Both the position numbers and the translations under genes were made by a program. Shown one piece after another: positions 1 through 8,268 of a stretch of 8,268 bases of DNA. Source of the DNA: Phycisphaerales bacterium (lineage in GTDB: Bacteria; Planctomycetota; Phycisphaerae; Sedimentisphaerales; Anaerohalosphaeraceae); assembly GCA_003152975.1 (NCBI GenBank), contig PMBP01000270.1, positions 5,861-14,128 on the forward strand. Reading direction: 5' to 3'. Numbering within the stretch: the stretch's first letter is position 1; each line of letters opens with the position of its first letter. Under the pieces are notes generated by a model. That model was given only the letters and a program-made list of their open reading frames with translations. It was not told the origin of the DNA and searched no databases.

Positions 1-1216
1 TATCAACAGCTACGGCGATCCGAAGGATTCCACGCGGGATATCTTCATTTCGGGCAACCCCCAGTTTCTCCGCGTTGTTTCCATGGGCGAGAGCCGCTAT
101 TCATCCGGCGGTTCCGACAAGTATTCCGGCATCATGAATGTGTTCGACAACGGGATCTATTTCAATCAGCCGGCCAGCCGCATTACGGACCCGGCCACGG
201 TCTCCAAAAAGATCACGCGCTTTCATGACAGCACGGCGGGCGGGTATATCTACACCCCCAACGGACCCAAAACCGTCAGTAATCCGCAGAATGCCGTACA
301 ACTGGAATTCTATGTGGACAATGGCGTCGGCAAGATCCGGGTCACCAACAACTGCTCGGTTCGGGGCTTCCGCCAGTCCAGCGACAGCCGAACCTACGAT
401 TTCAGTAGCACACCGGCCAATCCGACCCAGTTTGATCGGTACTACATTTACGGTTATCATGTCCGCGCCAAAAATGCCCAGGGCAACGGCGATATTCAAA
501 CTGTCAAGGTCGAGGATACCTATGTCCAGCAGTCGTTCGGCGGGGTCAAAAGCGATCCCGGCGGCCAGATCTTTGTCAATGGTAATGTCATCATCGGCAG
601 TGGCGACAGTACGCTGAACAATGCCAACCTGCTCAAGGGTCGGATTACGGTCGTGGCGACCGGGAATATCTGGATCGCCAATTCCATTCAGATGGATGGG
701 GCCCGCGCTGGCGACGGCAAACCCGCTGACACCAATACCAATGCCCTCGGTCTGGTTGCACAAGGGGTGGTCAAAGTGGTCGATCCGGGTTTGAGCGAAT
801 CTGTCGAGGCCGGTGGTCAACCCGTCAACGACAACGGTCATGACTATGTTCCGATCGGGATTAAGGATACCGCGCAGGGATCAAAGAATTACCAGCGTCA
901 TCTTCCGGACCCGATGGTGGTAGAGGCGGGCATAACGGTCGGCGGAGGGGGCTGGGGGGCGGAAAATGTCGACCGGAGCGGATATGGGGGACGCAAGGAA
1001 ACCTCCGGTGTTCAGGACGATCTGGTCCTTCGCGGAACGCTGTCGGAGGTCTGCCGCGGCGTGGTGGGTTTGACCGGAAGCGATGGGTATCTGAAGCACT
1101 ATTATCTTGACGAGCGGTTGCTGACCGGCATTCTGCCCGGGGATATCTGGCTGCGGGGCAAGTTCGTTCCGCTGCCGGCCGGGTGGAGCGACTTCCGCGT
1201 GGCAACCAATCCGTGA
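1..1216 (+). CDS. DUF4900-like secreted/pilus-associated protein (5' end outside window)
   Basis: The reading frame is open from the left edge (first whole codon at base 2) to TGA 1214-1216, so the N-terminus is missing; 404 residues are visible. The ATG at 83 is internal to this open frame. The protein is rich in Gly, Asn, Asp, Ser and beta-branched residues, with few charged helices, as in an extracytoplasmic beta-rich protein. Around bases 560-780 it has the pattern I associate with DUF4900/PilX-type proteins: GGQIFVNGNVIIG, then GRITVVATGNIWIAN, then ALGLVAQGVVKV. The C-terminus has a Gly-rich stretch (VGGGGWGAEN) and then LKHYYLDERLLTG, matching the 'Y-Y-D-x-R-L' ending of that group. 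Such proteins often have a pilin-like N-terminal helix, which would lie outside the window. It is 32 nt upstream of pilM and probably shares its transcript. A role as a minor pilin or surface component of the same machine is inferred; the exact function is unknown. Confidence 0.7.
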   Translation, partial: INSYGDPKDSTRDIFISGNPQFLRVVSMGESRYSSGGSDKYSGIMNVFDNGIYFNQPASRITDPATVSKKITRFHDSTAGGYIYTPNGPKTVSNPQNAVQLEFYVDNGVGKIRVTNNCSVRGFRQSSDSRTYDFSSTPANPTQFDRYYIYGYHVRAKNAQGNGDIQTVKVEDTYVQQSFGGVKSDPGGQIFVNGNVIIGSGDSTLNNANLLKGRITVVATGNIWIANSIQMDGARAGDGKPADTNTNALGLVAQGVVKVVDPGLSESVEAGGQPVNDNGHDYVPIGIKDTAQGSKNYQRHLPDPMVVEAGITVGGGGWGAENVDRSGYGGRKETSGVQDDLVLRGTLSEVCRGVVGLTGSDGYLKHYYLDERLLTGILPGDIWLRGKFVPLPAGWSDFRVATNP

Positions 1217-1248
1217 GGATGATTCACCAGGAAAGCGATGGAAGTCCG

Positions 1249-2310
1249 ATGGCATTGAATATCAAAGAATTGATCGGGATCGGACAGGTCGAAGTGGTCG
1301 GCCTGGATATCGGGCGCTCGGCCGTCAAGATGGTCCAGTTGGACCGCGATGGCGATCAGTTCTGCGCGGTCTCGGCCGCCATGCAGGAGATCGAACGGTC
1401 CGACGAGCCGGCCAAGCACCAACAGAATACCGCCGCCGCGATCCGCCGCTGCTTTTCCCAGTCGAAGCGGACTCCACGCAATGTCATCTGCGGCGTCGGC
1501 GGCCCCGATGTGATGGTCCGCGGTTTTTCGTTTCCGAACCTCCCGCCCGAAGCGATCGGTCAGGCCGTGATGCTCGAGGCCCAGCAGGTCTGCCCCCTGG
1601 ATGTCCAGTCCAGCGTGGTGGACTATCAACGGGTCGATGTTCCGGGAGCCCCGGCCGGATCCAATCGCGGCATCTTTGTAGTCGCTACCAATGAGGCCGT
1701 TCAATACAAGAATCGCCTGGGGCACATGGCCTCCGTCAATACCGTCCGGATCGATGTCGAAGGCCTGGCTCTGATCAATTGTATCCAGGCCTGCGAAGGA
1801 CTGCTCGCCGATCGCAGCGTCGCGGCGATCCAGGTCGGATGCTCGTCCACCACCGTGGTCATCGCCAGCGCCGGCGGGACCGTCTTTGTGCGGGACCTGT
1901 CCTCCGGCGGGGACGCCATTATCGACCGCATCGCGCAGGCCAACGGACTGACCCGCGAAACGGTGGACAACATTCTCCGCAAACGATACGCCTCCGGCGA
2001 GTTACAGGACAAGGTCAGCCGCGCCCTGCCCGAGGCTGCCGCGGGCCTGATCTCGGATGTCACCGAGACCCTGCGATATTACGCCATGCAGCCCGGATCT
2101 GTTCCCGTCGGTAAGATGTACCTGTGCGGGGGCTTTGCCCTGGTCCGCGAATTTGCGTACCTGATGAATGCCCGGCTGCCGGAGCGGGTCACCCTGCTCA
2201 ATCCGTTCTCCAAAATCCGATGCCTGATGGACGATCGGCGGAAGGAATTTCTGATGGATATCGGCCCGATGATGGCGGTAGCGACGGGCCTGGCGATGAG
2301 GACGATTTGA
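1249..2310 (+). CDS. pilM: type IV pilus assembly protein PilM (actin-like ATPase)
   Basis: A 353-residue protein of the PilM/FtsA actin-like family, the usual length for PilM. The phosphate-1 loop GLDIGRSAVKMVQL is at residues 18-31. The second phosphate region is near 193-222 (IQVGCSSTTVVIA, then VRDLSSGG). The adenosine loop is at 288-300 (GKMYLCGGFALVR). The typical PilM segment TLLNPF is at 315-320. PilM is cytoplasmic, binds ATP and docks the N-terminus of PilN at the inner membrane. I chose ATG 1249 because MALNIKELIG precedes the nucleotide loop at the usual distance and GGAAG (1240-1244) lies just upstream. ATG 1219 would add ten residues and is the alternative, while the GTG at 1183 would overlap the previous gene. 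The stop is 2 nt before pilN. Family assignment is secure; whether the machine is a pilus or a secretion system is less so. Confidence 0.93.
   Translation: MALNIKELIGIGQVEVVGLDIGRSAVKMVQLDRDGDQFCAVSAAMQEIERSDEPAKHQQNTAAAIRRCFSQSKRTPRNVICGVGGPDVMVRGFSFPNLPPEAIGQAVMLEAQQVCPLDVQSSVVDYQRVDVPGAPAGSNRGIFVVATNEAVQYKNRLGHMASVNTVRIDVEGLALINCIQACEGLLADRSVAAIQVGCSSTTVVIASAGGTVFVRDLSSGGDAIIDRIAQANGLTRETVDNILRKRYASGELQDKVSRALPEAAAGLISDVTETLRYYAMQPGSVPVGKMYLCGGFALVREFAYLMNARLPERVTLLNPFSKIRCLMDDRRKEFLMDIGPMMAVATGLAMRTI
2298..2302 (+). promoter_or_regulatory. ribosome binding site for pilN-like gene
   Basis: GAGGA lies inside the last codons of pilM, 10 nt before ATG 2313. It supports that ATG over the long in-frame extension back to 2124, which would overlap pilM by nearly 190 nt. 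Confidence 0.55.
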
Positions 2311-2312
2311 CG

Positions 2313-2957
2313 ATGTTGACCATCGATTTACTCAAAGGAACGGGAGTCCCGATCAAGAACAACCCCGGCACGGTCGCGCTGAAGGCCCTGCCGTTCGTGC
2401 TGCCCCTGGTGGTAGCGGTCTATCTGGCCGGCAGTTTCCAGCTCAACCGGATGGTGATCGCGATGGAACAGTCCGGAATCGACAAGACACAGGACAAGCT
2501 GACTGAATATGCCGCGGATATCCAGCAGGTCCGGCAATGGAACATGGCCACCGATCAGGTTCACAAGAACCTGGCGGAGGTGACGCGGGGCCTGCGCCGC
2601 CATATTCAGTGGTCCCGGACCCTGCAGTTGCTGGTCGAACAGATGCCCGAATCGATCGGACTGAAGGAAATGAAATTGGCCCGCAGTACCACCCGGGAAA
2701 AAATCGCCGATCCCCAGGACTCACAAAAACAGGTGGAGAAGACGGTGATTCACCGTATCCTGACCCTGGTGTTGTATGGGGCTCCGTCATGGGAAACGGA
2801 TGAGGCGGTCCAGCAGTATTTGACCCGCCTGGAACAGACCCCCGAGATCAAACGCCGGATGAGGGATATTCGGATCGTGTCGCAGCAGTCCGAAGAGGTG
2901 AGCGGCAAGTCCTACACGATCCATACGATCGAGTGTGAAATTCAGCCCCAGGAGTAG
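2313..2957 (+). CDS. pilN: PilN-like inner-membrane alignment protein
   Basis: A 214-residue bitopic membrane protein. The short cytoplasmic N-terminus MLTIDLLKG matches the PilN 'INLLP' signature in a variant form (IDLLK). In PilN this segment sits in a groove of PilM. A single membrane helix spans about 22-42 (LKALPFVLPLVVAVYLAG). It is followed by a heptad-like, Gln/Glu-rich stretch at about 50-90 that is likely coiled coil. The periplasmic domain (about 95-210) contains QLLVEQMPESIGLKEMKL, the 'L-x-x-L-x-x-x-x-P-x-x-x-x-L' pattern typical of PilN. ATG 2313 was chosen because it has an upstream GAGGA and gives the conserved N-terminal motif. The gene follows the pilM stop by 2 nt and precedes the pilO-like gene by 7 nt. 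It should pair with PilO and bridge PilM to the PilP/PilQ side. The name rests on motif, topology and gene order. Confidence 0.85.
   Translation: MLTIDLLKGTGVPIKNNPGTVALKALPFVLPLVVAVYLAGSFQLNRMVIAMEQSGIDKTQDKLTEYAADIQQVRQWNMATDQVHKNLAEVTRGLRRHIQWSRTLQLLVEQMPESIGLKEMKLARSTTREKIADPQDSQKQVEKTVIHRILTLVLYGAPSWETDEAVQQYLTRLEQTPEIKRRMRDIRIVSQQSEEVSGKSYTIHTIECEIQPQE
2950..2954 (+). promoter_or_regulatory. ribosome binding site deciding the pilO-like start
   Basis: AGGAG lies 10 nt before ATG 2965, over the end of the pilN-like gene. It favours this start over the in-frame GTG 2935, which has no comparable site and would overlap pilN. Confidence 0.6.
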
Positions 2958-2964
2958 CCCAGCT

Positions 2965-3593
2965 ATGCGAGTGGCATCGAAACAATACGGAATCATTACG
3001 GGCGTCTATCTGGCCGCGTGTGTCGCGGTGATGGGACTGTTTTACGGAACGGTCCTCCGTCCGCAGAACCGCCAATGGGCCGGCTTGCGCCAGGAGCTGT
3101 CGAACCTGACCCTGCAGTTCGATCAGGCCCAACAGTCCCGCACCGAACAAAGCCGAACCCATCTGCAAACTCAGTTGGCCGCCCTGCGGAAATCCTGGCA
3201 GGATTTTGTGGTGGATCCGGGCCGCGCGTCCGCCCTGGCGTTTCAGGTTGGGCAGATGGCCAACGATCTTAAGGTCTCCGAGTTTAGCGCCCGCCGCAAA
3301 GACGCCCAAAACAGGGAAGAAATGCAGGACTTCAAAAAAATTGACGAGTCGTGGCTGCAGATCGGATTTCGGGGGCCGTTCGAATCGTTCGCCCAGTTCC
3401 TCAATCGGATCGAACGCAATCAGCCCGCGATGTTCGTGGAGGAATTTTCATTGAAACGAAACCAGAACCCGTCAGCCAAGCCCGATGCCGAGGTGTCCCT
3501 GTGTTATTTTGTCGAACGCCCGGATCCCCTCGATGCCAGGAAGGAAGGCGGGTCCCCAAAACCAACCCAGGCCAAACCGGTGGCGCAGGTCCC

Positions 3594-3597
<4 letters not shown>
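2965..3597 (+). CDS. pilO: PilO-like inner-membrane alignment protein
   Basis: A 210-residue bitopic protein. A short basic N-terminus (MRVASKQYG) precedes one membrane helix at about 10-29 (ITGVYLAACVAVMGLFYG). A Gln/Leu-rich segment with coiled-coil character covers about 33-80. A periplasmic domain follows at about 85-185, with SWLQIGFRGPFESFAQFLNR (129-148) and AMFVEEFSL (155-163). That pattern, strand then 'F-x-G-x-F-x-x-F-x-x-F-L-x-x-L/I-E', is characteristic of the ferredoxin-like fold of PilO/GspM. The last 25 residues are a Pro/Lys-rich tail without clear structure. PilO forms heterodimers with PilN and contacts PilP. ATG 2965 is chosen for its AGGAG site. The stop overlaps the next start as ATGA (3594-3597), which suggests translational coupling to the ParA gene. 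Assignment rests on domain pattern plus position after pilN. Confidence 0.85.
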
Positions 3598-4391
<794 letters not shown>

Positions 4392-4623
4392 CGGTGTGCC
4401 GATTCCCGGTTCCGCTGCCGGAACTCCATCCGCGTCCCCGGACGCGACGGGATGGACCGGCCGGGGCGGTGGTGATCCGGCGGTGTCGGGACTGGCTTCG
4501 GCAGAGGGTGTCAGCGGGTCGCTCCCCGTCCTCATGGATATGGGCAGCCCCGTGCGTTCGGGTACGGAAGGTCCCGGTCGCAGCGCGAGTACCGTTCACA
4601 AGGGATGGTTCAAGTCCATCAGT

Positions 4624-4634
4624 GGGGGGGGGGG
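4624..4634 (+). repeat. homopolymeric G11 tract within the pilP-like coding region
   Basis: Eleven consecutive G residues encode Gly94-Gly97 just before the basic cluster and membrane helix. With 11 G the frame joins the N-terminal peptide to the membrane and periplasmic domains. With 10 G translation stops at TGA 4676-4678, giving 110 residues without a membrane anchor. With 12 G the frame becomes that of the secretin gene and meets no stop until 6605. A tiny GC hairpin (GCCG-CAAA-CGGC, 4634-4645) abuts the run. Confidence 0.9.
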
Positions 4635-5114
4635 CCGCAAACGGCAGACGGGCAAAATCGCCCTGGTCGGAGGCCTGATGATCGTGTTGGGTTTGGTACT
4701 GGTGATGGTTCTCTGGCAACCGTCCGCCGGCAAGGCAGGGCAAACGCCGGCCAATCCGGAAAAAGATCCGGTCGCCGCGAAAAAGGCCGCCGATATTCCG
4801 GTCTGGGCGATGCCGGAACCCTACCCGGCCGGATTACGGGATCCGATGGTCCTCGTCGAGGCGCCAAAACCTGTAGAGGAGACTTCGGAAGTCAAGAAAC
4901 AGACCCTGTTTGTGATCAAGGGCGTCGTTCTCGGCGCCACGAGCAACACCGCAATTGTGGGCAGCGAGATCGTTTCGGTCGGCGACCAAATTCAGGGAGC
5001 CAAGGTGATCCGAATCGATCGGGGCGAAGTGGAATTCGAAAAAGACGGACAGCGATGGGTCCAGACCGTGGCGCCATGACAGGGCCGCCGGATTCGTCGA
5101 ACGATCAGGCACAG

Positions 5115-5120
5115 AAAGGG
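5115..5120 (+). promoter_or_regulatory. ribosome binding site deciding the secretin start
   Basis: AAAGGG lies 6 nt before ATG 5127. It favours that start, which also begins a clean signal peptide, over the in-frame ATG 5076 that overlaps the pilP-like stop. Confidence 0.55.
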
Positions 5121-5126
5121 AATCAC

Positions 5127-6605
5127 ATGGGCACAAGGCATGACAACCGCCGGCGATACGGGGCCGGACTCATCTTGGTAATTCTAATGGCGGCCGCCGC
5201 AGCGTGGGCCGCCGAACCGGCCGCCTTCATGGATGGGGCGGAAATTCTAACCCCCGTCCAAAAGAGAATGCAGCAAAAAATCAGCGTCGATTTCCGCGAA
5301 ACGCCGATCGAGGATGTCCTCAGAATCCTGGCCAAGCAGGCGGGGGTCGATGTGGTCAAGAGCCCCAAGGTCGAGGGCAAGGTGACCGCGACGCTGACGG
5401 ATATTCCGCTCGGCGAGGCCCTGGACAACATCCTCTCGGCACACGGTTGCGGCTACATCCCGACACAAAATATGATCCGCGTCGTTCCGCAGGAAGAGAT
5501 CTACCAAGCCAAGGAAAAAAAGGTCAGCCGCGTGTATCGCGTCACCTTTGCCGATGTAAAGGAAGTGGAGACCGCCCTTAAAAAATTCATGTCCGAAACC
5601 GGCAGTATCTCCTCCAACCCCGGAACCAGCAACATCATCGTCACCGACTTGGAAAGCAAGATCCTGGCGATCGACAAGTTTCTCGAGGAAATCGACCGGC
5701 CCACCCCGCAGATCCTCGTCGAGGCCCGCGTCTACGACATCACCTCGACCGATCAACTCGACCTCGGTGTGGAATGGAATTTGGGTAAGAATACCAACTA
5801 CGGGACAAACGGCATCACCAAAATCGGGGACAACAGCTCCCTGACCTATCCAAACAATAACGCCAATCCATTCATGACCGGGCAGTCCTCCAGCTCCACC
5901 AACAAGGCCGACGCGATGCAAAATGTCTTCCGGTTCGGCGTGCTCAATGAGAGTCTCAACATCGACACCCTCATTCGTGCCGAACAGAAAGAGGTCACCG
6001 CCAAGCTCCTGGCCAATCCGCGGATCATGGTCTTGGATAACCAGCAGGCCACCATCAAGATCGTCGAGGAAGTCCCCTATCAGGAATTGACCGAGACCTC
6101 CGGCGGCGGCCAGATCGGAACCACCAAGTTCAAGGAGGTCGGCGTCGAACTGATCGTCACGCCCCACCTGACGCGGGATAACAAGATTCGCCTGATCCTC
6201 AAACCCAAGTTCAGCGTGCGGACCAGCGAAGTCTTTGTCACCGCCAACTCCATTCCTCAGCCGGTCGTCGCCAAGCGGGAAACCGACACCACCGCCCTCA
6301 TCGAAGACAACCAGACCGTCGTCATCGGCGGCCTTCGCAAGCAGGACATTCAGCAGGAAGTCAAAAAGATACCCTTGTTGGGCGATATTCCCCTGTTAGG
6401 AGGCCTGTTCCGCTTCGAGGGTGAAAGCACCGTCAACAGCGAGCTGGTCGTGTTCATTACCCCGCATCTGATTATGGATAAACCCGTGATGTCGGACAAT
6501 GAGCGAATCCGCTGGAAAGAAACCGATCTCCCGATGCCCCGAAGCGAATCCACGCGACTGGGCAAGGGACGGGTCCCGGAAGTAGAAAAAGAATCCACAA
6601 AATAA
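5127..6605 (+). CDS. pilQ: type IV pilus / type II secretion secretin (PilQ-type)
   Basis: A 492-residue outer-membrane secretin, compact for PilQ. Residues 1-28 form a signal peptide: RRR in the n-region, core GLILVILMAAAAA, likely cleavage after AWA. An N0/STN domain covers about 48-122 (ISVDFRETPIEDVLRILAKQ). One N1-type domain covers about 133-205 (RVYRVTFADVKEVETAL, then ILVEARVYDI). An Asn/Ser-rich segment (about 219-262) follows, then the secretin domain (about 275-450) with TAKLLANPRIMVLDNQQATI, the VPYQE gate motif, GVELIVTPHL, KIPLLGDIPLLGGLF and the closing ELVVFITPHLI. The tail 451-492 is charged. There are no AMIN domains, which are usual in proteobacterial PilQ. The product should form the multimeric outer-membrane channel docked to the PilP-like protein. 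ATG 5127 fits the ribosome site and signal peptide; ATG 5076 (ATGA overlap) would add 17 polar residues. It is the last gene before the terminator. The secretin call is certain; PilQ versus GspD rests on the pilMNOP context. Confidence 0.93.
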   Translation: MGTRHDNRRRYGAGLILVILMAAAAAWAAEPAAFMDGAEILTPVQKRMQQKISVDFRETPIEDVLRILAKQAGVDVVKSPKVEGKVTATLTDIPLGEALDNILSAHGCGYIPTQNMIRVVPQEEIYQAKEKKVSRVYRVTFADVKEVETALKKFMSETGSISSNPGTSNIIVTDLESKILAIDKFLEEIDRPTPQILVEARVYDITSTDQLDLGVEWNLGKNTNYGTNGITKIGDNSSLTYPNNNANPFMTGQSSSSTNKADAMQNVFRFGVLNESLNIDTLIRAEQKEVTAKLLANPRIMVLDNQQATIKIVEEVPYQELTETSGGGQIGTTKFKEVGVELIVTPHLTRDNKIRLILKPKFSVRTSEVFVTANSIPQPVVAKRETDTTALIEDNQTVVIGGLRKQDIQQEVKKIPLLGDIPLLGGLFRFEGESTVNSELVVFITPHLIMDKPVMSDNERIRWKETDLPMPRSESTRLGKGRVPEVEKESTK

Positions 6606-6632
6606 TCGTTGTGCGGCAATGAGGTTGCGGAC

Positions 6633-6675
6633 AACGGCGTCCGGGGACTAACGATCCCGGGCGCCGTTTGTTTTT
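6633..6675 (+). terminator. Rho-independent terminator of the pil operon
   Basis: A 13-bp stem (6633-6645 with 6656-6668) contains one T-G wobble (6640/6661), has a 10-nt loop and is followed by TTGTTTTT. It begins 27 nt after the secretin stop. On the opposite strand the stem lacks a proper T run, so it is likely to act mainly on the plus-strand transcript. Confidence 0.88.
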
Positions 6676-6685
6676 CTCCGGGCGG

Positions 6686-8268
6686 TCACTTTCCCTGACG
6701 GGATGAGCGCCGGCGGTCGGCTTCCTTGAGCATCCGTTTGCGAATGCGGATGGACTTGGGACAGATTTCCACCAACTCATCGTCCTGGATGTATTCCAGG
6801 CAGACTTCCAGACTCATCTTTCGCGGCGGGCGGACTCGTGCCGCGTCATCCTTCCCGGCGGCGCGGATGTTGGTCATATGTTTGGCCCGGGTCGGATTGA
6901 CGGGGATGTCGTTGTCCTTGCAGTGTTCGCCGACCACCTGGCCTTCATAGACCGCCTCGGTCACCTCGACAAAAAAGAGCCCCCGATCGAAAAGCCCATC
7001 CAAGGCATAGGCGGTCACGGTTCCCATCTCGGTGGCGATCATCACGCCCGCCTGCCGCTGCGGGATGGCCCCGTGCATGGGTTCATACCGGTCGAAAGAG
7101 TGGTGGAGGACGGCACGGCCCTGCGTGGCCGTCAGCAACCGGGCGTGCAGCCCGAACAGGCCCCGCGACGGGATGCGGAACTCCATGTGGACATAGTCGG
7201 AGGCGCCGGCCTTGCTTTCCATGGAGGTCAATTCCGCGCGTCGCTCGCCCAGCAGCGACATCGCCGTGCTCTGGCATTCGACGGGACAATCGATCGCCAG
7301 GATTTCGACCGGCTCGTGCGTGTGGCCGTCGATCTGGCGGAAAATGACCTGCGGTTTGCCCACGGTCAACTCGTACCCTTCCCGCCGCATCGTCTCCAGC
7401 AGAATTCCCAGGTGCATCAGCCCCCTCCCCGACACGGTGAACTCGTCGCCCGTCTGCCCCGGCTCCACCCGCAGGGCGACATTGGACTGCAGTTCCTTGT
7501 CGAGCCGTTCGCGGATGTGCCGGCTGGTGACATATTTGCCCTCGCGGCCCGCAAAGGGACCGTCGTTGACGCGAAAGGTCATGTGCATCGTCGGCTCGCC
7601 CACCGAAATCACCGGCAGGGCGGTCGGATCGATCGAACAAGCGATCGTGTTGCCGATATCCACCGGGTCCAGCCCCGCGATCGCGCAGATATCCCCCGCC
7701 TCGGCCTGGACGACGCTCTTTTTCCCAAGCCCCTCGAACAGGTACAACTGCGTGATCTTCTGCAGCGTGTGGGTTCCGTCCCGGTCGATGACGGTCACCT
7801 TCTGTCCATTGTTGACAAAACCAGAAAAGATTCTCCCGATCGCGATCCGCCCGACATAGTCGGAATAATCCAGCGTCGTCACCAGGATCTGCAGCGGCTT
7901 GTCCGGCTCGGCCCGAGGCGGCGGCACCTGCGTGATGATCGCATGGAACACCGGCTCCATCGTCGTCCCCGGGTTGGCCAGGTCGCGCGACGCCCATCCC
8001 TGCCGAGCCGAGGCGAACAGGATCGGAAAATCCAGCGACTGGTTGTTGGCCTCCAGATTCACCAACAGATCGAACACCTCGTTGACCACCTCGTTGGGAC
8101 GGGCATCCGTCCGATCAACCTTGTTGATCACCACGATCGGCCTTAGCCCGTGTTCCAACGCCTTGCTCAGCACAAACCGCGTCTGCGGCATCGGCCCCTC
8201 AAAAGCGTCCACCAGCAGCAGCACCCCGTCGGCCATCTTCATCACCCGCTCCACCTCGCCGCCGAAAT
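6686..8268 (-). CDS. typA: TypA/BipA ribosome-associated GTPase (N-terminus outside window)
   Basis: A minus-strand frame runs from the right edge to TGA (6688-6686), with 526 residues visible. The first visible residues ([14 protein letters not shown]) correspond to the segment right after the G3 'DTPGHAD' motif, so roughly the first 70-80 residues, including the P-loop, are missing. The GTG at 8254-8252 is an internal Val codon, not the start. G4 is NKVD (visible 48-51) and the G5 region is SARQG (86-90). Then come an EF-Tu-like domain 2, EF-G-like domains III and V ([20 protein letters not shown], then [20 protein letters not shown]), and the TypA-specific C-terminal domain ending in [20 protein letters not shown]. 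Expected total length is about 600, normal for TypA. It acts on the ribosome, in assembly and in stress or cold adaptation. It converges on the pil operon and is probably unrelated to it. The tail [11 protein letters not shown] is basic. Confidence 0.96.
   Translation of the reverse strand, partial: FGGEVERVMKMADGVLLLVDAFEGPMPQTRFVLSKALEHGLRPIVVINKVDRTDARPNEVVNEVFDLLVNLEANNQSLDFPILFASARQGWASRDLANPGTTMEPVFHAIITQVPPPRAEPDKPLQILVTTLDYSDYVGRIAIGRIFSGFVNNGQKVTVIDRDGTHTLQKITQLYLFEGLGKKSVVQAEAGDICAIAGLDPVDIGNTIACSIDPTALPVISVGEPTMHMTFRVNDGPFAGREGKYVTSRHIRERLDKELQSNVALRVEPGQTGDEFTVSGRGLMHLGILLETMRREGYELTVGKPQVIFRQIDGHTHEPVEILAIDCPVECQSTAMSLLGERRAELTSMESKAGASDYVHMEFRIPSRGLFGLHARLLTATQGRAVLHHSFDRYEPMHGAIPQRQAGVMIATEMGTVTAYALDGLFDRGLFFVEVTEAVYEGQVVGEHCKDNDIPVNPTRAKHMTNIRAAGKDDAARVRPPRKMSLEVCLEYIQDDELVEICPKSIRIRKRMLKEADRRRSSRQGK

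Noticed and set aside
101..841. Minus-strand open frame (246 codons) opposite the DUF4900-like gene
   Set aside because: The plus-strand frame is continuous from the window edge and carries the family-like motifs; the minus frame is Asp/Ile/Gly-rich mirror sequence.
2124..2312. N-terminal extension of the pilN-like frame back to 2124
   Set aside because: It overlaps the conserved PilM adenosine loop and C-terminus, and would bury the IDLLK motif that belongs at the N-terminus; ATG 2313 has its own ribosome site.
3351..3593. N-terminal extension of the ParA frame back to 3351
   Set aside because: ParA proteins begin within a few residues of the Walker A box; the extension lies on the PilO ferredoxin-like domain and has no ParA counterpart.
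5247..6167. Minus-strand open frame (306 codons) opposite the secretin gene
   Set aside because: It is a mirror of the conserved secretin domains, with a repetitive Asp/Gly/Leu composition and no recognisable fold.
6633..6668. Bidirectional terminator serving typA as well
   Set aside because: The minus strand has only a short TTG after the stem instead of a T run, so efficient termination of typA here is not supported by sequence.
6606..6685. Possible small gene or RNA in the convergent spacer
   Set aside because: The spacer is almost filled by the terminator hairpin; no start with a ribosome site or other structure was seen.
6878..8146. Long plus-strand open frame (422 codons) opposite typA
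   Set aside because: It is antisense to an unmistakable TypA coding region; its composition (Arg/His/Asp/Gln-rich, no motif) is typical of the mirror of a GC-rich gene.

Overview
The window reads as chromosomal DNA of a diderm bacterium with moderately high GC, densely packed with genes. A secretin and a set of PilM/N/O/P-type proteins imply an outer membrane. The basic C-terminal tail of TypA and the pairing of a DUF4900-like protein with a pil cluster remind me of planctomycetes (Phycisphaerae-like). That taxonomic guess rests on remembered family patterns and is weak.

Layout. Positions 1-6605 are one tightly packed plus-strand operon whose promoter lies upstream of the window. In order it holds: the 3' part of a DUF4900-like secreted or pilus-associated protein (to 1216); pilM (1249-2310); a pilN-like gene (2313-2957); a pilO-like gene (2965-3597); a Soj-type ParA ATPase gene (3594-4391); a pilP/gspC-like gene (4345-5079); and a pilQ-type secretin gene (5127-6605). 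Junctions are 2-47 nt gaps, ATGA overlaps, or a 47-nt overlap. A strong Rho-independent terminator (6633-6675) closes the operon. On the minus strand, converging on it, is typA/bipA (6686 to the right edge, missing its N-terminus). No gene-free stretch exceeds 300 bases; the longest is the 80-nt convergent spacer 6606-6685. I saw no tRNA, rRNA, CRISPR or IS element.

How the genes work together. PilM (cytoplasmic actin fold), PilN and PilO (bitopic inner membrane) and the PilP-like protein form the alignment complex that links the inner-membrane pilus or secretion motor to the PilQ secretin. The unusual part is a ParA ATPase gene inserted between pilO and pilP. The next protein, PilP-like, has a long cytoplasmic N-terminal region starting with a short basic peptide that resembles the ParA-activating N-terminus of ParB/Spo0J. 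It is followed by a low-complexity linker, an 11-G homopolymer in the DNA, a transmembrane helix and a periplasmic PilP-type domain. The main hypothesis is that ParA acts on the nucleoid to position or partition the pilus/secretion machine, with the PilP-like subunit as its built-in ParB-like partner. The G11 tract could switch this link on and off by slippage.
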